From the NCBI RefSeq assembly GCF_003626755.1, contig NZ_RBCJ01000004.1:248001-312000 (forward strand): a DNA stretch of 64,000 nucleotides, read 5' to 3'. Each line of letters starts with the position of its first letter. Position 1 is the stretch's first letter. The position numbers and the translations under genes are program-made. The notes beneath the pieces are model-generated. The model saw only the letters and a list, made by a program, of their open reading frames with translations, had not been told where the DNA came from and made no database searches. This stretch comes from Ulvibacterium marinum (GTDB lineage Bacteria; Bacteroidota; Bacteroidia; Flavobacteriales; Flavobacteriaceae). This document shows, in pieces, positions 41,361 through 50,641 of this stretch.

Positions 41361-43377
41361 TTGCCGTAGTTTTGGATAAAACTACTTTTTCTGCTTCTTT
41401 TTCCACTATCTTTTTGTAGAATTCTTTTAAATTGTGATAATCTACGGCAGGAATAATGGCCGCATTCATCTTCAAATCTGCCAAAACCTGGATCTTATTA
41501 CCTTGAGCTATCACTTTATAAATAAAACTTGCCGTTTTATTGGGTAAGCCTAACTTTATATCTGCCGGTAATGTCTCGATTTCGTATCCCTCCGGTATGG
41601 AAATATTGACCACCATTTTTTCTTCCCAGGGATACGCATAATCTATAGGGTAATTTCTTTCGTCCAATTTAAAGGGGTTTTCGGTCATAGTACTAGTAAA
41701 CAAGGGGTTAAAGTACATTTTATCCCCTACTTTTGCTATCTGACCTTCCATAGTAAAACTCATGTTTTCCATAATGGCCTTGCCTATGGTCTCGTTATTT
41801 TTCACCGCGTATTCCCCGATTTCCATACCTACATTGGAGGATTCCAATTTTTCCAGATAAGAATCTTCTTGTACGCCATTGAACTTGTTCCTGAACTCGT
41901 ATGCCTTAAAATCGGTGTATGTCTTACGCATCCTGCCTTTGATCCCGCCATTTTGGTCTAGGGCAACGGTACAATTGGAATTCTCCTTGGAAACTATTTT
42001 GGGCATTACTGAGACGCTATTGAAGCTTCCATCTTTTTTTATCAACTTTCCATACCAGTTCAGCGCATGTACAGGTAATACGTTAGGTTTGGTATATTTG
42101 TTGGAAGCATCCAAAAGCACAATGTTGTCATTCAAGGAGACGGAAGCTACCACATAATTAAAGCCTCTTCGTGTGGGAAACATGGGCACTCCATGGTCCC
42201 TAGTGCTTATGAGCACGGGATTGGCCTCTAGACCTGCTTCGTTAAGCATGGCGGTCAACATCAGATTGATGTCCGCTATGTTACCGCTGCGATCTTCATA
42301 GGCCTTTTTAACACCTTTATCGGTATAAAACCCCGCCATACCATTCCAATTCATATGGTTTTGAACATACTGAAAAATAATCGCTGCCTTTTCCACCTCA
42401 TCGGTTCTATCCGCAATAAGGGTCTGAAGATCTTCCTTGAAATATCTTTTTTGGGCAAGTTGACCCCCAAAATTACGACTTTCATAAATTGTCTTGATTA
42501 CCTTCTCCCAGGTAGTGGTATAACTTTTTATAGGGGATTGTGGAAACTTGGTATACTGCAATTCATACAACACAGCGCTTCTATAGTTGTTCATGTTATT
42601 AACATGAGGTTCCTCTTTTAGGGCAGGCACATCTTGCATTGTATAGTTGGTAACATTAATAATATAATTCAGGTTGGAATTGCTGAAGGTGGTAGTTGTG
42701 TTATATTTTCCTCTTCTCTGCTTATCGGTAAAGGTGATGGTCCCACCTTCGGTACCCGTTTGAGGATTAAGAGGCAGATATCCTTTCATGGTGGGTTTAA
42801 AAACAAAGTATTCCGGGGCCCTAATGGAAATCTCCTGATATTTGATGGGGATGTCATATTGCATGGCTATTTCATCAATAATCCAATAAAAGGGGGAGTG
42901 GATTTGGTATTCGTATTCAACTACACTACCAACTTTTACGTTGGGCATGGTAAATTTTTCTTCGTTGTAATACTCGTTCAGTTCGGTTGTAAACTCTCCT
43001 TCTTTGGACAATTTATGCTTTCTAATTTCCCCATTTTCCAAACTATAGGTAAATGCCTTCAATCCACTGATGGTCTCCTTGTCCCCATTGTCCTTGGACA
43101 ATTTTTCTATTACCGTGGCATATTCAAATCCTTCCGATTTATAAATTTTTACTCGCTCATGGATAGAGGTAACCAATTTAAAACCAAGGGATTGCTTGTA
43201 TTCAAAACGAATATTTTTATATCGATACAATACCGCGGCAACGGCAGAAGAATCTTTTTCATACACTTCTTCCCTAAGTTCGGCTTCCGATACTTTTCCA
43301 AATTTAACTTTCTGAGCCAAGACATCGTTGGCAATTAGGGCGACAAAAAGACATAGACTGATTTTGAGGTTTTTCAT
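41326..43377 (-). CDS. DUF3857 / transglutaminase-like protein lacking catalytic residues
   Basis: 683 residues with a signal peptide (to about residue 21, ending VLAQ). A DUF3857 domain (about 45-220) precedes a transglutaminase-like core (about 320-430) and a beta-rich C-terminus. Compared with the paralogue next door, the catalytic Cys is Ile367 (SGNIADIN against YGDCKGLS) and the catalytic His is Tyr408 (FNYVV against GNHVI); Asp423 is kept. It is therefore probably a non-catalytic binding protein in the periplasm. The two DUF3857 genes form a pair with a 26-base gap. Confidence 0.85.
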   Translation of the reverse strand: MKNLKISLCLFVALIANDVLAQKVKFGKVSEAELREEVYEKDSSAVAAVLYRYKNIRFEYKQSLGFKLVTSIHERVKIYKSEGFEYATVIEKLSKDNGDKETISGLKAFTYSLENGEIRKHKLSKEGEFTTELNEYYNEEKFTMPNVKVGSVVEYEYQIHSPFYWIIDEIAMQYDIPIKYQEISIRAPEYFVFKPTMKGYLPLNPQTGTEGGTITFTDKQRRGKYNTTTTFSNSNLNYIINVTNYTMQDVPALKEEPHVNNMNNYRSAVLYELQYTKFPQSPIKSYTTTWEKVIKTIYESRNFGGQLAQKRYFKEDLQTLIADRTDEVEKAAIIFQYVQNHMNWNGMAGFYTDKGVKKAYEDRSGNIADINLMLTAMLNEAGLEANPVLISTRDHGVPMFPTRRGFNYVVASVSLNDNIVLLDASNKYTKPNVLPVHALNWYGKLIKKDGSFNSVSVMPKIVSKENSNCTVALDQNGGIKGRMRKTYTDFKAYEFRNKFNGVQEDSYLEKLESSNVGMEIGEYAVKNNETIGKAIMENMSFTMEGQIAKVGDKMYFNPLFTSTMTENPFKLDERNYPIDYAYPWEEKMVVNISIPEGYEIETLPADIKLGLPNKTASFIYKVIAQGNKIQVLADLKMNAAIIPAVDYHNLKEFYKKIVEKEAEKVVLSKTTANGSQETPAGSR

Positions 43378-43403
43378 GATTAGAAGTTTTGAGGTTTCGG
43401 GGT

Positions 43404-45317
43404 TTAAAGGTTGGTTTTGACAATTACTACTTGGGCATTGTCAGCTGAAGCAATCTTCTTTCTAAAATTGCGGTAGTTGGCATATTCCTCCTTGGGATGT
43501 GTTCCTTTTTTGAGGAAAAAACTGCGTTTGTAATTTAAGGTATTGGTTTCTGAATTGTAATCAAGTTCCATGGTATAAGTGCCGAATGGAGTTTCAAGCT
43601 TTGTATTCTCTGGAAGAGCTTCAACTGCATATCCATTGGGCATAGCTATCTCAAATGCATCCTCATCCAAAAAACCTCGTTGTATTTCCAAGGGTAATTT
43701 CCGATTTCTATAACGTTGGGGCACATAGCTATTCTTATTGAAGGCATTGGGAGCAAACAGAATTCTCTCCCCACTGATGGAAGCATAGTTTTTTGCAGAG
43801 ACCTCTACCACCTCTGTAAATCGAATTTCCTCACGATCATTATCAAATTCGTAGCTGTGAAGATTAAGGTTATTCACCTCGCTCCAATAATCCTTATAAT
43901 GCTTGCTAATCTTGTCCTTTGATTTTTCCTCAAGGGTAAAACGATTGTCATACTGCACGCCTTCAGTAGCAATAACCACTTTACCGGATATTGAGCCATC
44001 TTCCAAAACATTAAACTTTGCCTTGGTCGATTGATGGTTCTGTTTGTTATTATAGGCCACTGTGGATACGAGTTCGCCTCCTTCCGGCTTTACCACAAGA
44101 ACCTTACGGTCATCCGTAAAGTCGCCCACAAAACCAAAAGGATGAATTTGGGAAGTGCAATCTATCCAATAGTATTTGTCCTCATATGGAATGGCCAAGA
44201 TAACATGGTTGCCCTGTCTCAGGTCGGCAAAGTCTTCCTCAAAATCCACTTTTCTTGGGCCTGCTTCCACTACCGTATAATAGGAATCCACGCCCACTGC
44301 CTCCAAAAGAGCTTTGGTATAGTTGGAGAGACCTTTACAATCCCCATATTTAACACGGTCCACCTCAATGGCACTAATGGGCCTAAAGCCTCCAATACCT
44401 ATCTGAACACTGATATATCTTGTGTTGTCCTGTACATACTTATAAATCACTTTCGCTTTTTCCAAATCATCCTCAATACCGTTCACCAGATTTCTGGCCA
44501 TGGTTCGGGTTGCTTCCGAAAGTTCCGTACGTCCTTTTAAAAGTGAATTGTTGACCCATGACCCCAATTGGTTCCAGTCATCCACGTCTCCATCAAAGCC
44601 TTTATAGTGAAAATGTTCCAATCGTACCAAAAGTTTTGGTCCCATGCTACTATAATCCGGACTATGTACCTCACTTTTTACGGCAGGAAGGTGTTGGGCG
44701 GTATAAATGATACGACCTTTCCTTTCTTCTTTTTCAATAGGAAAATCATCCAAATTGTATTCCTTGATGACCGGTTTCAAGTCGCTTGAGGCGTAGGTAA
44801 TCTCATAATGGCTCTTTTCCACACTCGCCAAATATCCCGATAAAAAATACCAAGAGGGAAAAACACCAGTATCACTGGTCTCCACTTCATAGGAAAATTC
44901 CATAGTGTAAGGATATTGTATTGGGGTATAGGAATACGTAAGCAATCTATCATCTATATAAAGGGAAATACCATCCGCAGCACTAACATCCCGAAAATCC
45001 CTTTTCTTTAGGTGTTCTATTTCTTTCCCCATTTTATCGTACACATAGGCTTCTATATGCTTTATCTTTTTGTCACTGTCATAGAAAACACGGGGGCTGG
45101 CATATCTGTTGCCCATTTTGTTCAAAACCGTTACCACTTGTTTTACGGTATATACCATTCTATTCCTGGCTTCCACGTGTATTTGCATTTCATCTAGGCG
45201 AACCACGGCGTTCGCATTTTCCACAAGGGTTTTATCCAATAAAAGGGCTTGATAGTTGGATTTTTGTCCAGAAACGATACATACCAGAAAAAAGGATGTA
45301 AGGAGGAGTAGGCGCAT
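43404..45317 (-). CDS. DUF3857 / transglutaminase-like protein with intact triad
   Basis: 637 residues with a signal peptide (ending IVSGQ). DUF3857 at about 40-220, transglutaminase-like domain at about 280-400 and a C-terminal beta domain. The triad is complete: Cys327 in YGDCKGLS, His371 in GNHVILAI and Asp386 in YYWIDCTS. Members of this group are thought to act as periplasmic peptidases or cross-linking enzymes, but I know of no proven substrate. It is upstream of the catalytically degenerate paralogue at 41326. Confidence 0.87.
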   Translation of the reverse strand: MRLLLLTSFFLVCIVSGQKSNYQALLLDKTLVENANAVVRLDEMQIHVEARNRMVYTVKQVVTVLNKMGNRYASPRVFYDSDKKIKHIEAYVYDKMGKEIEHLKKRDFRDVSAADGISLYIDDRLLTYSYTPIQYPYTMEFSYEVETSDTGVFPSWYFLSGYLASVEKSHYEITYASSDLKPVIKEYNLDDFPIEKEERKGRIIYTAQHLPAVKSEVHSPDYSSMGPKLLVRLEHFHYKGFDGDVDDWNQLGSWVNNSLLKGRTELSEATRTMARNLVNGIEDDLEKAKVIYKYVQDNTRYISVQIGIGGFRPISAIEVDRVKYGDCKGLSNYTKALLEAVGVDSYYTVVEAGPRKVDFEEDFADLRQGNHVILAIPYEDKYYWIDCTSQIHPFGFVGDFTDDRKVLVVKPEGGELVSTVAYNNKQNHQSTKAKFNVLEDGSISGKVVIATEGVQYDNRFTLEEKSKDKISKHYKDYWSEVNNLNLHSYEFDNDREEIRFTEVVEVSAKNYASISGERILFAPNAFNKNSYVPQRYRNRKLPLEIQRGFLDEDAFEIAMPNGYAVEALPENTKLETPFGTYTMELDYNSETNTLNYKRSFFLKKGTHPKEEYANYRNFRKKIASADNAQVVIVKTNL

Positions 45318-45401
45318 TGGTTTAGGTCGGAGGTTAAGTACTTACAACGCAAAGTACCAAAATTTCTTACATTTATCCATTACAAAATCGATAAATGTCC
45401 T

Positions 45402-45854
45402 TTATTCCCTGTTCTTTGTATCTATAACGATGGTAACGGGACCATCATTCAATAAATCTACTTTCATATCGGCACCAAAAATTCCTGTTCCCACTTTTTT
45501 ATTTAAATCCATTTCCAATTGTTGCACGAATTTTTCATACAAGGGAATGGAAATATCAGGTTTTGCGGCTTTTATGTAAGATGGTCTATTTCCTTTTTTG
45601 GTAGATGCATGTAAGGTAAATTGACTGACCACTAGAGCAGTGCCATCGATATCTAGTAATGAGCGATTCATTACCCCTCCTAAGTCGTTAAAAATACGGA
45701 GGTTTACAATCTTTCGTGATAGCCATTCAATATCTTCCTTCCCATCGGCGTCCTCTATTCCTAATAATACAAGAAGACCTGCCTCGATTTTTGAAACCTC
45801 GTTTCCTTCTACGGTTACACTGGCCTTAGATACTCTTTGAATCACTGCGCGCAT
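45402..45854 (-). CDS. dtd: D-aminoacyl-tRNA deacylase
   Basis: 150 residues; removes D-amino acids (and Gly) mischarged on tRNA. The start MRAVIQRVSKASVTV, the SQFTLHASTKKGNRPSY motif and the late GPVTI are family signatures (SQFTL and the cross-subunit GPVT). It follows rsgA after 42 bases, probably in one transcript. Confidence 0.95.
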   Translation of the reverse strand: MRAVIQRVSKASVTVEGNEVSKIEAGLLVLLGIEDADGKEDIEWLSRKIVNLRIFNDLGGVMNRSLLDIDGTALVVSQFTLHASTKKGNRPSYIKAAKPDISIPLYEKFVQQLEMDLNKKVGTGIFGADMKVDLLNDGPVTIVIDTKNRE

Positions 45855-45896
45855 ACTCCAATTCTAAACCTTCCTTCTAAAAAAGGCATATTTGGT

Positions 45897-46850
45897 CTAA
45901 TCCATTTTTCCATAATTATCCATTCTGTACGTATCATCTTGGCCAGTAACCATTTGCACATAACTTCGATACCTGCTCCAAGATACCTCATCCTTTTCCA
46001 AGGCCTCCTTAACCGCACATTTTGGTTCGCCCAAATGCAGGCAATTATTAAATTTACAATTGTTCTTGATCCTAAAAAATTCCGGAAAGTAGTCCCCTAT
46101 TTCGTCCTTATCCATGTCCACCATACCAAAACCCTTTATTCCTGGTGTATCAATAATGCGTGCATCGAAACTCAGATCAAACATCTCGGCGAATGTAGTA
46201 GTGTGTTGTCCTTGAAGGTGTTGTTCGGATATTTCGGCAGTCTTAATGCTCAAAGAAGGTTCCAATTTATTGATCAAGGTAGATTTGCCCACTCCTGAAT
46301 GACCCGAGAACATGCTGGTTTTATCGAGCATCAATTCCCTGACCTGATCGACATTTCTTCCGGTTTTTGCAGATATGCCGATACAGGTATATCCCACATT
46401 TTGGTAGAGGTCGATCAAATATCTTACCTCGGCCGACTCTTCCCTGCCATAACTGTCCATCTTATTGAACAACAAAACGGTTGGAATGTCATAAGCTTCG
46501 GCAGTCGCCAAAAAACGGTCTATGAAAATGGTGTGGGTTACAGGGTTGTTCAAAGTAATTATCAAAAAGACGTGATCTAAGTTGGCGGCAATGATATGGG
46601 TCTGTTTGGAGAGGTTTACGGATTTTCGAATAATATAATTTTTCCGGTCTTCGATTTCAGAAATAATTCCGATGGTTTCGTCCCCAATTAGTTCTATCTC
46701 GAATTTCACCTTGTCCCCGACCGCAACCGGATTTGTGCTTTTGATACCTTTAATGCGAAATTTTCCTTTAATCCTACATTCATAGAACGCTCCGCTATCC
46801 GTTTTGACGGTATACCAGCTCCCTGTAGATTTATACACAACTCCCGTCAT
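45897..46850 (-). CDS. rsgA: Small ribosomal subunit biogenesis GTPase RsgA
   Basis: 317 residues with an N-terminal OB fold and a circularly permuted GTPase: G4 FNKMD comes first, then G1 GHSGVGKST and G3 DTPGIKGFG. The C-terminal zinc motif with Cys and His (CKFNNCLHLGEPKC) is intact. It assists late 30S maturation. The start is 46850. A TATTTTTG -7 box lies 33 bases upstream and overlaps the divergent promoter region of the next gene. Confidence 0.95.
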   Translation of the reverse strand: MTGVVYKSTGSWYTVKTDSGAFYECRIKGKFRIKGIKSTNPVAVGDKVKFEIELIGDETIGIISEIEDRKNYIIRKSVNLSKQTHIIAANLDHVFLIITLNNPVTHTIFIDRFLATAEAYDIPTVLLFNKMDSYGREESAEVRYLIDLYQNVGYTCIGISAKTGRNVDQVRELMLDKTSMFSGHSGVGKSTLINKLEPSLSIKTAEISEQHLQGQHTTTFAEMFDLSFDARIIDTPGIKGFGMVDMDKDEIGDYFPEFFRIKNNCKFNNCLHLGEPKCAVKEALEKDEVSWSRYRSYVQMVTGQDDTYRMDNYGKMD

Positions 46851-46882
46851 TACGTCTAAAAATTCATCATGGATAGTTCGGG

Positions 46883-46924
46883 CAAAAATACCGATTTTTC
46901 TTTTTAAGATTCGCGGTATCTTTG
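46883..46924. promoter_or_regulatory. Divergent -7 promoter elements for rsgA and the 46950 gene
   Basis: TATTTTTG on the minus strand (46890-46883) faces rsgA, and TATCTTTG on the plus strand (46917-46924) faces the 46950 gene. Both match TAnnTTTG exactly. Neither has a well-spaced -33 TTG. Confidence 0.55.
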
Positions 46925-46949
46925 GGCCAATTCTAACAATTAAATCATA

Positions 46950-47399
46950 TTGAAAATGAAAAAAAATCTATGTATTATCTGTCTGGCCATCTTTGCTACC
47001 TTTGAAATCCACGCCCAACAATATAAGATAATAACCAGTGTAGAATCCATTGTGCCAAGCGGAATAGGCCGGTCTCGAATTATCGACGCCCAAGAAGAAA
47101 AGGATTTTGCGGAATACACTTCAGAACAGACGGAGGAGGATAACACAAGGAACAAGTCCAAGCGAGGGAATATTCGGGTAAAAAACTTTGAGGAAACGAA
47201 GCTTCTAAATTTTTACAATATCGCTGGAATCCGTTTTCAGAATATTGCGGCCAATGATGCGGTCACCTCCTCCAAATTAACGGCAATGGCAGCTGATGGT
47301 TGGGAATTGGTATTTGTATCGAGTGCCGTTGAATCCGATGCAGGGGATAAGGATGGCCAAGGTATCTTTATTACCCGGTATGTCTTTAAAAAGGATTAA
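46950..47399 (+). CDS. Secreted protein with DUF4177-like C-terminus
   Basis: 149 residues with a signal peptide (ending IHAQ, about residue 22); the start may also be two codons downstream at 46956. The C-terminal half resembles the small DUF4177 fold, with a conserved DGWELVFVSS followed by a closing strand (FITRYVFKK). The middle is charged and low-complexity. Periplasmic; function unknown. Confidence 0.72.
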   Translation: MKMKKNLCIICLAIFATFEIHAQQYKIITSVESIVPSGIGRSRIIDAQEEKDFAEYTSEQTEEDNTRNKSKRGNIRVKNFEETKLLNFYNIAGIRFQNIAANDAVTSSKLTAMAADGWELVFVSSAVESDAGDKDGQGIFITRYVFKKD

Positions 47400-47435
47400 T
47401 AAACTTTTGGGGAAATACAATGAAGTATAAGGGCA

Positions 47436-47477
47436 AAGCAATCTGTTCGTTTTAAACACCAAATGAACAGATTGCTT
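47436..47477. terminator. Hairpin between convergent genes, 13-bp perfect stem
   Basis: AAGCAATCTGTTC, 16-base loop, GAACAGATTGCTT. It lies between the stops of the secreted-protein gene and the DAHP synthase fusion and probably terminates both. T-runs are short on either strand. Confidence 0.65.
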
Positions 47478-47495
47478 CACTCGCCTTTGACTGTT

Positions 47496-48578
47496 TTAGG
47501 CATTGATGATCTTTTCCTGATGGTTTATGGATTCCTGATGGATGGCCTTGAACATTTTTAGTACAAATTCCTCACTCAATCCTTTGGATTCACCTTCCAA
47601 AATCATTTTTCCTAAAATGGAGTTCCACCGATTGGTTTGAAGCACCGCTACATTGCGTTGCTTTTTAAGTTCCCCAATGCCATCTGAAACTTTCATGCGT
47701 TTTCCAAGCATATCAATCAACTGATTGTCGATAATATCTATTTGGGCCCTTAGGTTATTCAACCGACTATTGTACTCTGCCTCCTTATCGGTCTCCTTTC
47801 TAATTTTTAGATCTTCCATAATTTGTACCAATCTTTTGGGTGTCACTTGTTGCGCTGCATCACTCCATGCATTGTCCGGGTCATAGTGCGTCTCGATCAT
47901 CAATCCATCAAAATTTAGATCCAGTGCGGTTTGGGAAACATCAAAGATCATGTCCCTCTTTCCGGTAATGTGGGATGGGTCGTTGATAATGGGCAAGTCC
48001 GGAAATTTGGTCTGCAACTCAATGGCCAATTGCCACTCCGGAATATTTCGATATTTGGATTTTTCATAGGTCGAAAAACCACGGTGGATTACCCCCAGCT
48101 TTTTAATGTTGGCCGTATACAAACGTTCCACGGCACCCAGCCATAAGGAAAGGTCGGGGTTTACCGGATTCTTTATCAAAACAATCTTATCGGTACCTTC
48201 CAGGGCATCGGCAATGTCCTGTACAATAAATGGGCTCACAGTAGAACGGGCACCTATCCACAACAAATCAATATCATGTTCCAGGGCCAGCTCCACATGG
48301 TTTCTGTTGGCAACTTCAGTGGCCGTTTTTAACCCGGTTTCCTCTTTTACCTTTTGCAACCATTTTAGGCCTAATGCACCTACACCCTCAAAATTTCCAG
48401 GACGCGTACGAGGTTTCCATATACCTGCACGATAATAATTTACATCCGTATCCTTCAGATCATGGGCAATCCTTAATACTTGCTTCTCAGTTTCCGCACT
48501 GCAGGGTCCGGCAATCACCAATGGATGTGGAAGTTCCATATCGTTCAACCATTTTCTCAATTCCTTTGTATTCTCCAT
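47496..48578 (-). CDS. Bifunctional 3-deoxy-7-phosphoheptulonate synthase / chorismate mutase
   Basis: 360 residues. The N-terminal about 260 residues are a KDO8P-synthase-type DAHP synthase (HPLVIAGPCSAETE, YRAGIWKPRTRPGNFEG, DPSHITGKRD). The C-terminal about 90 residues are an AroQ-type chorismate mutase (LNNLRAQIDIIDNQLIDML, GLSEEFVLKMFKAIHQESI). The fusion catalyses the first step of the shikimate pathway and the branch to prephenate. It is the last gene of the pheA-aminotransferase-tyrA operon, one base after tyrA. In this fusion type the mutase part often mediates feedback by prephenate. Confidence 0.93.
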   Translation of the reverse strand: MENTKELRKWLNDMELPHPLVIAGPCSAETEKQVLRIAHDLKDTDVNYYRAGIWKPRTRPGNFEGVGALGLKWLQKVKEETGLKTATEVANRNHVELALEHDIDLLWIGARSTVSPFIVQDIADALEGTDKIVLIKNPVNPDLSLWLGAVERLYTANIKKLGVIHRGFSTYEKSKYRNIPEWQLAIELQTKFPDLPIINDPSHITGKRDMIFDVSQTALDLNFDGLMIETHYDPDNAWSDAAQQVTPKRLVQIMEDLKIRKETDKEAEYNSRLNNLRAQIDIIDNQLIDMLGKRMKVSDGIGELKKQRNVAVLQTNRWNSILGKMILEGESKGLSEEFVLKMFKAIHQESINHQEKIINA

Positions 48579-48579
48579 G

Positions 48580-49440
48580 TTATTGTTTGTTAAGTGGTAT
48601 TCCTTTTAGTATTTCCTTTATTTTATTCGTATTGTCCATTTCAGTATAAATGCCCTTGTAATCATTCTCCAAAAGGAGCTCTTTGAACGCTTCCAAGTTT
48701 TGGATATAATCCTCCAATATTTCAACTACATTGTCCTTGTTCTGTTCAAAAATAGGCGTCCACATGGCCGGGGAACTTTTGGCCAGACGCACCGTACTTT
48801 CAAATCCACTACCGGCCATATCAAAAATATCCTTTTCGTTCTTCTCCTTTTCAATTACCGTTTTACCTAACATGAATGAACTGATATGCGATAAATGTGA
48901 TACGTACGCAATATGGCGGTCATGTGCCAGCGGATTCATATATCGTATTCGCATACCCATTTCCTGAAATAGTCCCAGAGCCCGTTCCTGCAATTTAAAA
49001 GCAGTTTTTTCCACTTCACAGATAATATTGGTCTTACCGTTGTATAAGCCTTCCATAGCTGCTGATGGGCCGGAAAACTCCGTTCCGGCAATGGGGTGAC
49101 AGGCCAAAAAGTTCCTACGTTTGGGATGGTTCTCCAAAGTTTTGCAAATCAAACTTTTGGTAGATCCACCATCAAAGACTACACAATCATCGTTAATGGC
49201 ATCCAAAATTTCCGGTAATTTCTCTGCCAGGGCATCTACTGGAATACTCGCAATGACCATATCCGCTTGCGTTAAATCCTGATAACCGGATTTTACATCA
49301 ATTATACCCAACGATAGAGCTTCGTCTAGATGGGACGTATTGGTATCCACTCCGAAAATTTTCGAGTCGGGACGTAATCTTTTTATATCCTTTGCAAAGG
49401 AGCCTCCAATTAAACCTATACCTATAACGAATATGTTCAT
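48580..49440 (-). CDS. tyrA: Prephenate dehydrogenase
   Basis: 286 residues; oxidatively decarboxylates prephenate to 4-hydroxyphenylpyruvate for tyrosine. The NAD-binding fold begins MNIFVIGIGLIGGSFAKDI. The catalytic His region HPIAGTEFSGP is typical. There is no chorismate mutase domain; that activity is in the next gene. It lies between the aminotransferase gene (55 bases) and the DAHP synthase fusion (one base). Confidence 0.92.
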   Translation of the reverse strand: MNIFVIGIGLIGGSFAKDIKRLRPDSKIFGVDTNTSHLDEALSLGIIDVKSGYQDLTQADMVIASIPVDALAEKLPEILDAINDDCVVFDGGSTKSLICKTLENHPKRRNFLACHPIAGTEFSGPSAAMEGLYNGKTNIICEVEKTAFKLQERALGLFQEMGMRIRYMNPLAHDRHIAYVSHLSHISSFMLGKTVIEKEKNEKDIFDMAGSGFESTVRLAKSSPAMWTPIFEQNKDNVVEILEDYIQNLEAFKELLLENDYKGIYTEMDNTNKIKEILKGIPLNKQ

Positions 49441-49495
49441 TTTCTAGCTGTTAGACTTTTCCAAATCAATACAGGAAAGTTCCATTTTTCCATTT

Positions 49496-50641
49496 CTAAA
49501 ACCGATCTATTGCCTCCTTAATCTTATCTTCTTTTACACAAAGCGAAAACCGGATATAACCTTCACCGTTGCTCCCAAAAATGGTGCCCGGTGCTATAAA
49601 AACACCATTATCGTACAACACCTCATCAATAAATTCCTCGGAAGATTTGCTTCCTTCCGGCAATTTGGCCCATACAAACATACCCGCAGCATTCTTATCA
49701 TAGGTACAGTTTAACTTATCCACTAAGTCGAACATCAATTGACGTCTGGATGCATAAACGGCATCCAATTTTTTGAACCATTCATCTCCGCTTTGCAATG
49801 CCGTCACCGCCCCTTGTTGAATTCCATAGAACATTCCCGAATCCATATTGCTTTTTATCTTCAACACGGCATTTATATGCCTTTCGCTGCCCATTACCAT
49901 ACCCACACGCCAACCTGCCATGTTAAAGGTCTTGCTCAATGAATTAAGTTCCAAGGCAACCTCCTTGGCTCCTTCTACCTGTAAAATACTTGTGGGGTGT
50001 TCGTTCAACACAAAACTATATGGATTGTCATTGACCAACAGAATCTGATTTTCCTTGGCAAACGACACCAATTCCAGCATTTTTTCATGTGTTATGGTAG
50101 CTCCTGTAGGCATGTTCGGATAGCTGATCCACATTAGCTTTACCTTGGAGAGATCCTGACTTTCCAAAGCTTTCAAGTCCGGCAACCATTCGTTGGCTTC
50201 TGTCAGGTCATACTTCACGGGAACGGCACCTACCAGTTTAGTGACGGAAGTATAGGTAGGATATCCGGGATCAGGTATCAATACTTTATCCCCAGTGTTC
50301 AAAAAAGCCAGGCTAATGTGCATTATTCCTTCTTTGGAACCCATCAATGGCAAAATCTCGTTTAATCCGTCCAGGGAAACCCCAAATTTGGATTGATAAA
50401 AATCGGCCATGGCATTCCTTAATTCAGGTAATCCCTGATAACTTTGATATTGATGCGCACCAAACTCCCCCAACACATTCTGAAGTGTGTTCACCACCTC
50501 TGGCGAGGGATCTAAATCGGGACTCCCAATACCCATGTTGATAATAGGTCTGCCCTCTGCTACAAGTTGACGTACCTCTCGCAACTTCTTGGAGAAATAA
50601 TATTCCTCAACCGTTTTTAATCTTTCCGCTGTTTGTATCAT
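49496..50641 (-). CDS. PLP-dependent class I/II aminotransferase, probably aromatic
   Basis: 381 residues of fold type I. The PLP Lys is Lys237 in SLSKTFNMAGWR; NPYS and the Arg in RFSL fit the family. Length and sequence resemble LL-diaminopimelate-type and prephenate or aromatic aminotransferases. Its place between pheA and tyrA suggests it transaminates phenylpyruvate and 4-hydroxyphenylpyruvate. It overlaps the pheA stop by four bases. Confidence 0.88.
   Translation of the reverse strand: MIQTAERLKTVEEYYFSKKLREVRQLVAEGRPIINMGIGSPDLDPSPEVVNTLQNVLGEFGAHQYQSYQGLPELRNAMADFYQSKFGVSLDGLNEILPLMGSKEGIMHISLAFLNTGDKVLIPDPGYPTYTSVTKLVGAVPVKYDLTEANEWLPDLKALESQDLSKVKLMWISYPNMPTGATITHEKMLELVSFAKENQILLVNDNPYSFVLNEHPTSILQVEGAKEVALELNSLSKTFNMAGWRVGMVMGSERHINAVLKIKSNMDSGMFYGIQQGAVTALQSGDEWFKKLDAVYASRRQLMFDLVDKLNCTYDKNAAGMFVWAKLPEGSKSSEEFIDEVLYDNGVFIAPGTIFGSNGEGYIRFSLCVKEDKIKEAIDRF

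Noticed and set aside
42634-43338. 234-residue open frame on the plus strand
   Set aside because: It lies entirely opposite the DUF3857 gene, has no family features, and its composition is that of an antisense shadow.
44031-44540. 169-residue open frame on the plus strand
   Set aside because: Antisense to the second DUF3857 gene, which has complete motifs.
45837-46298. 153-residue open frame on the plus strand
   Set aside because: Antisense to dtd and rsgA, both certain genes.
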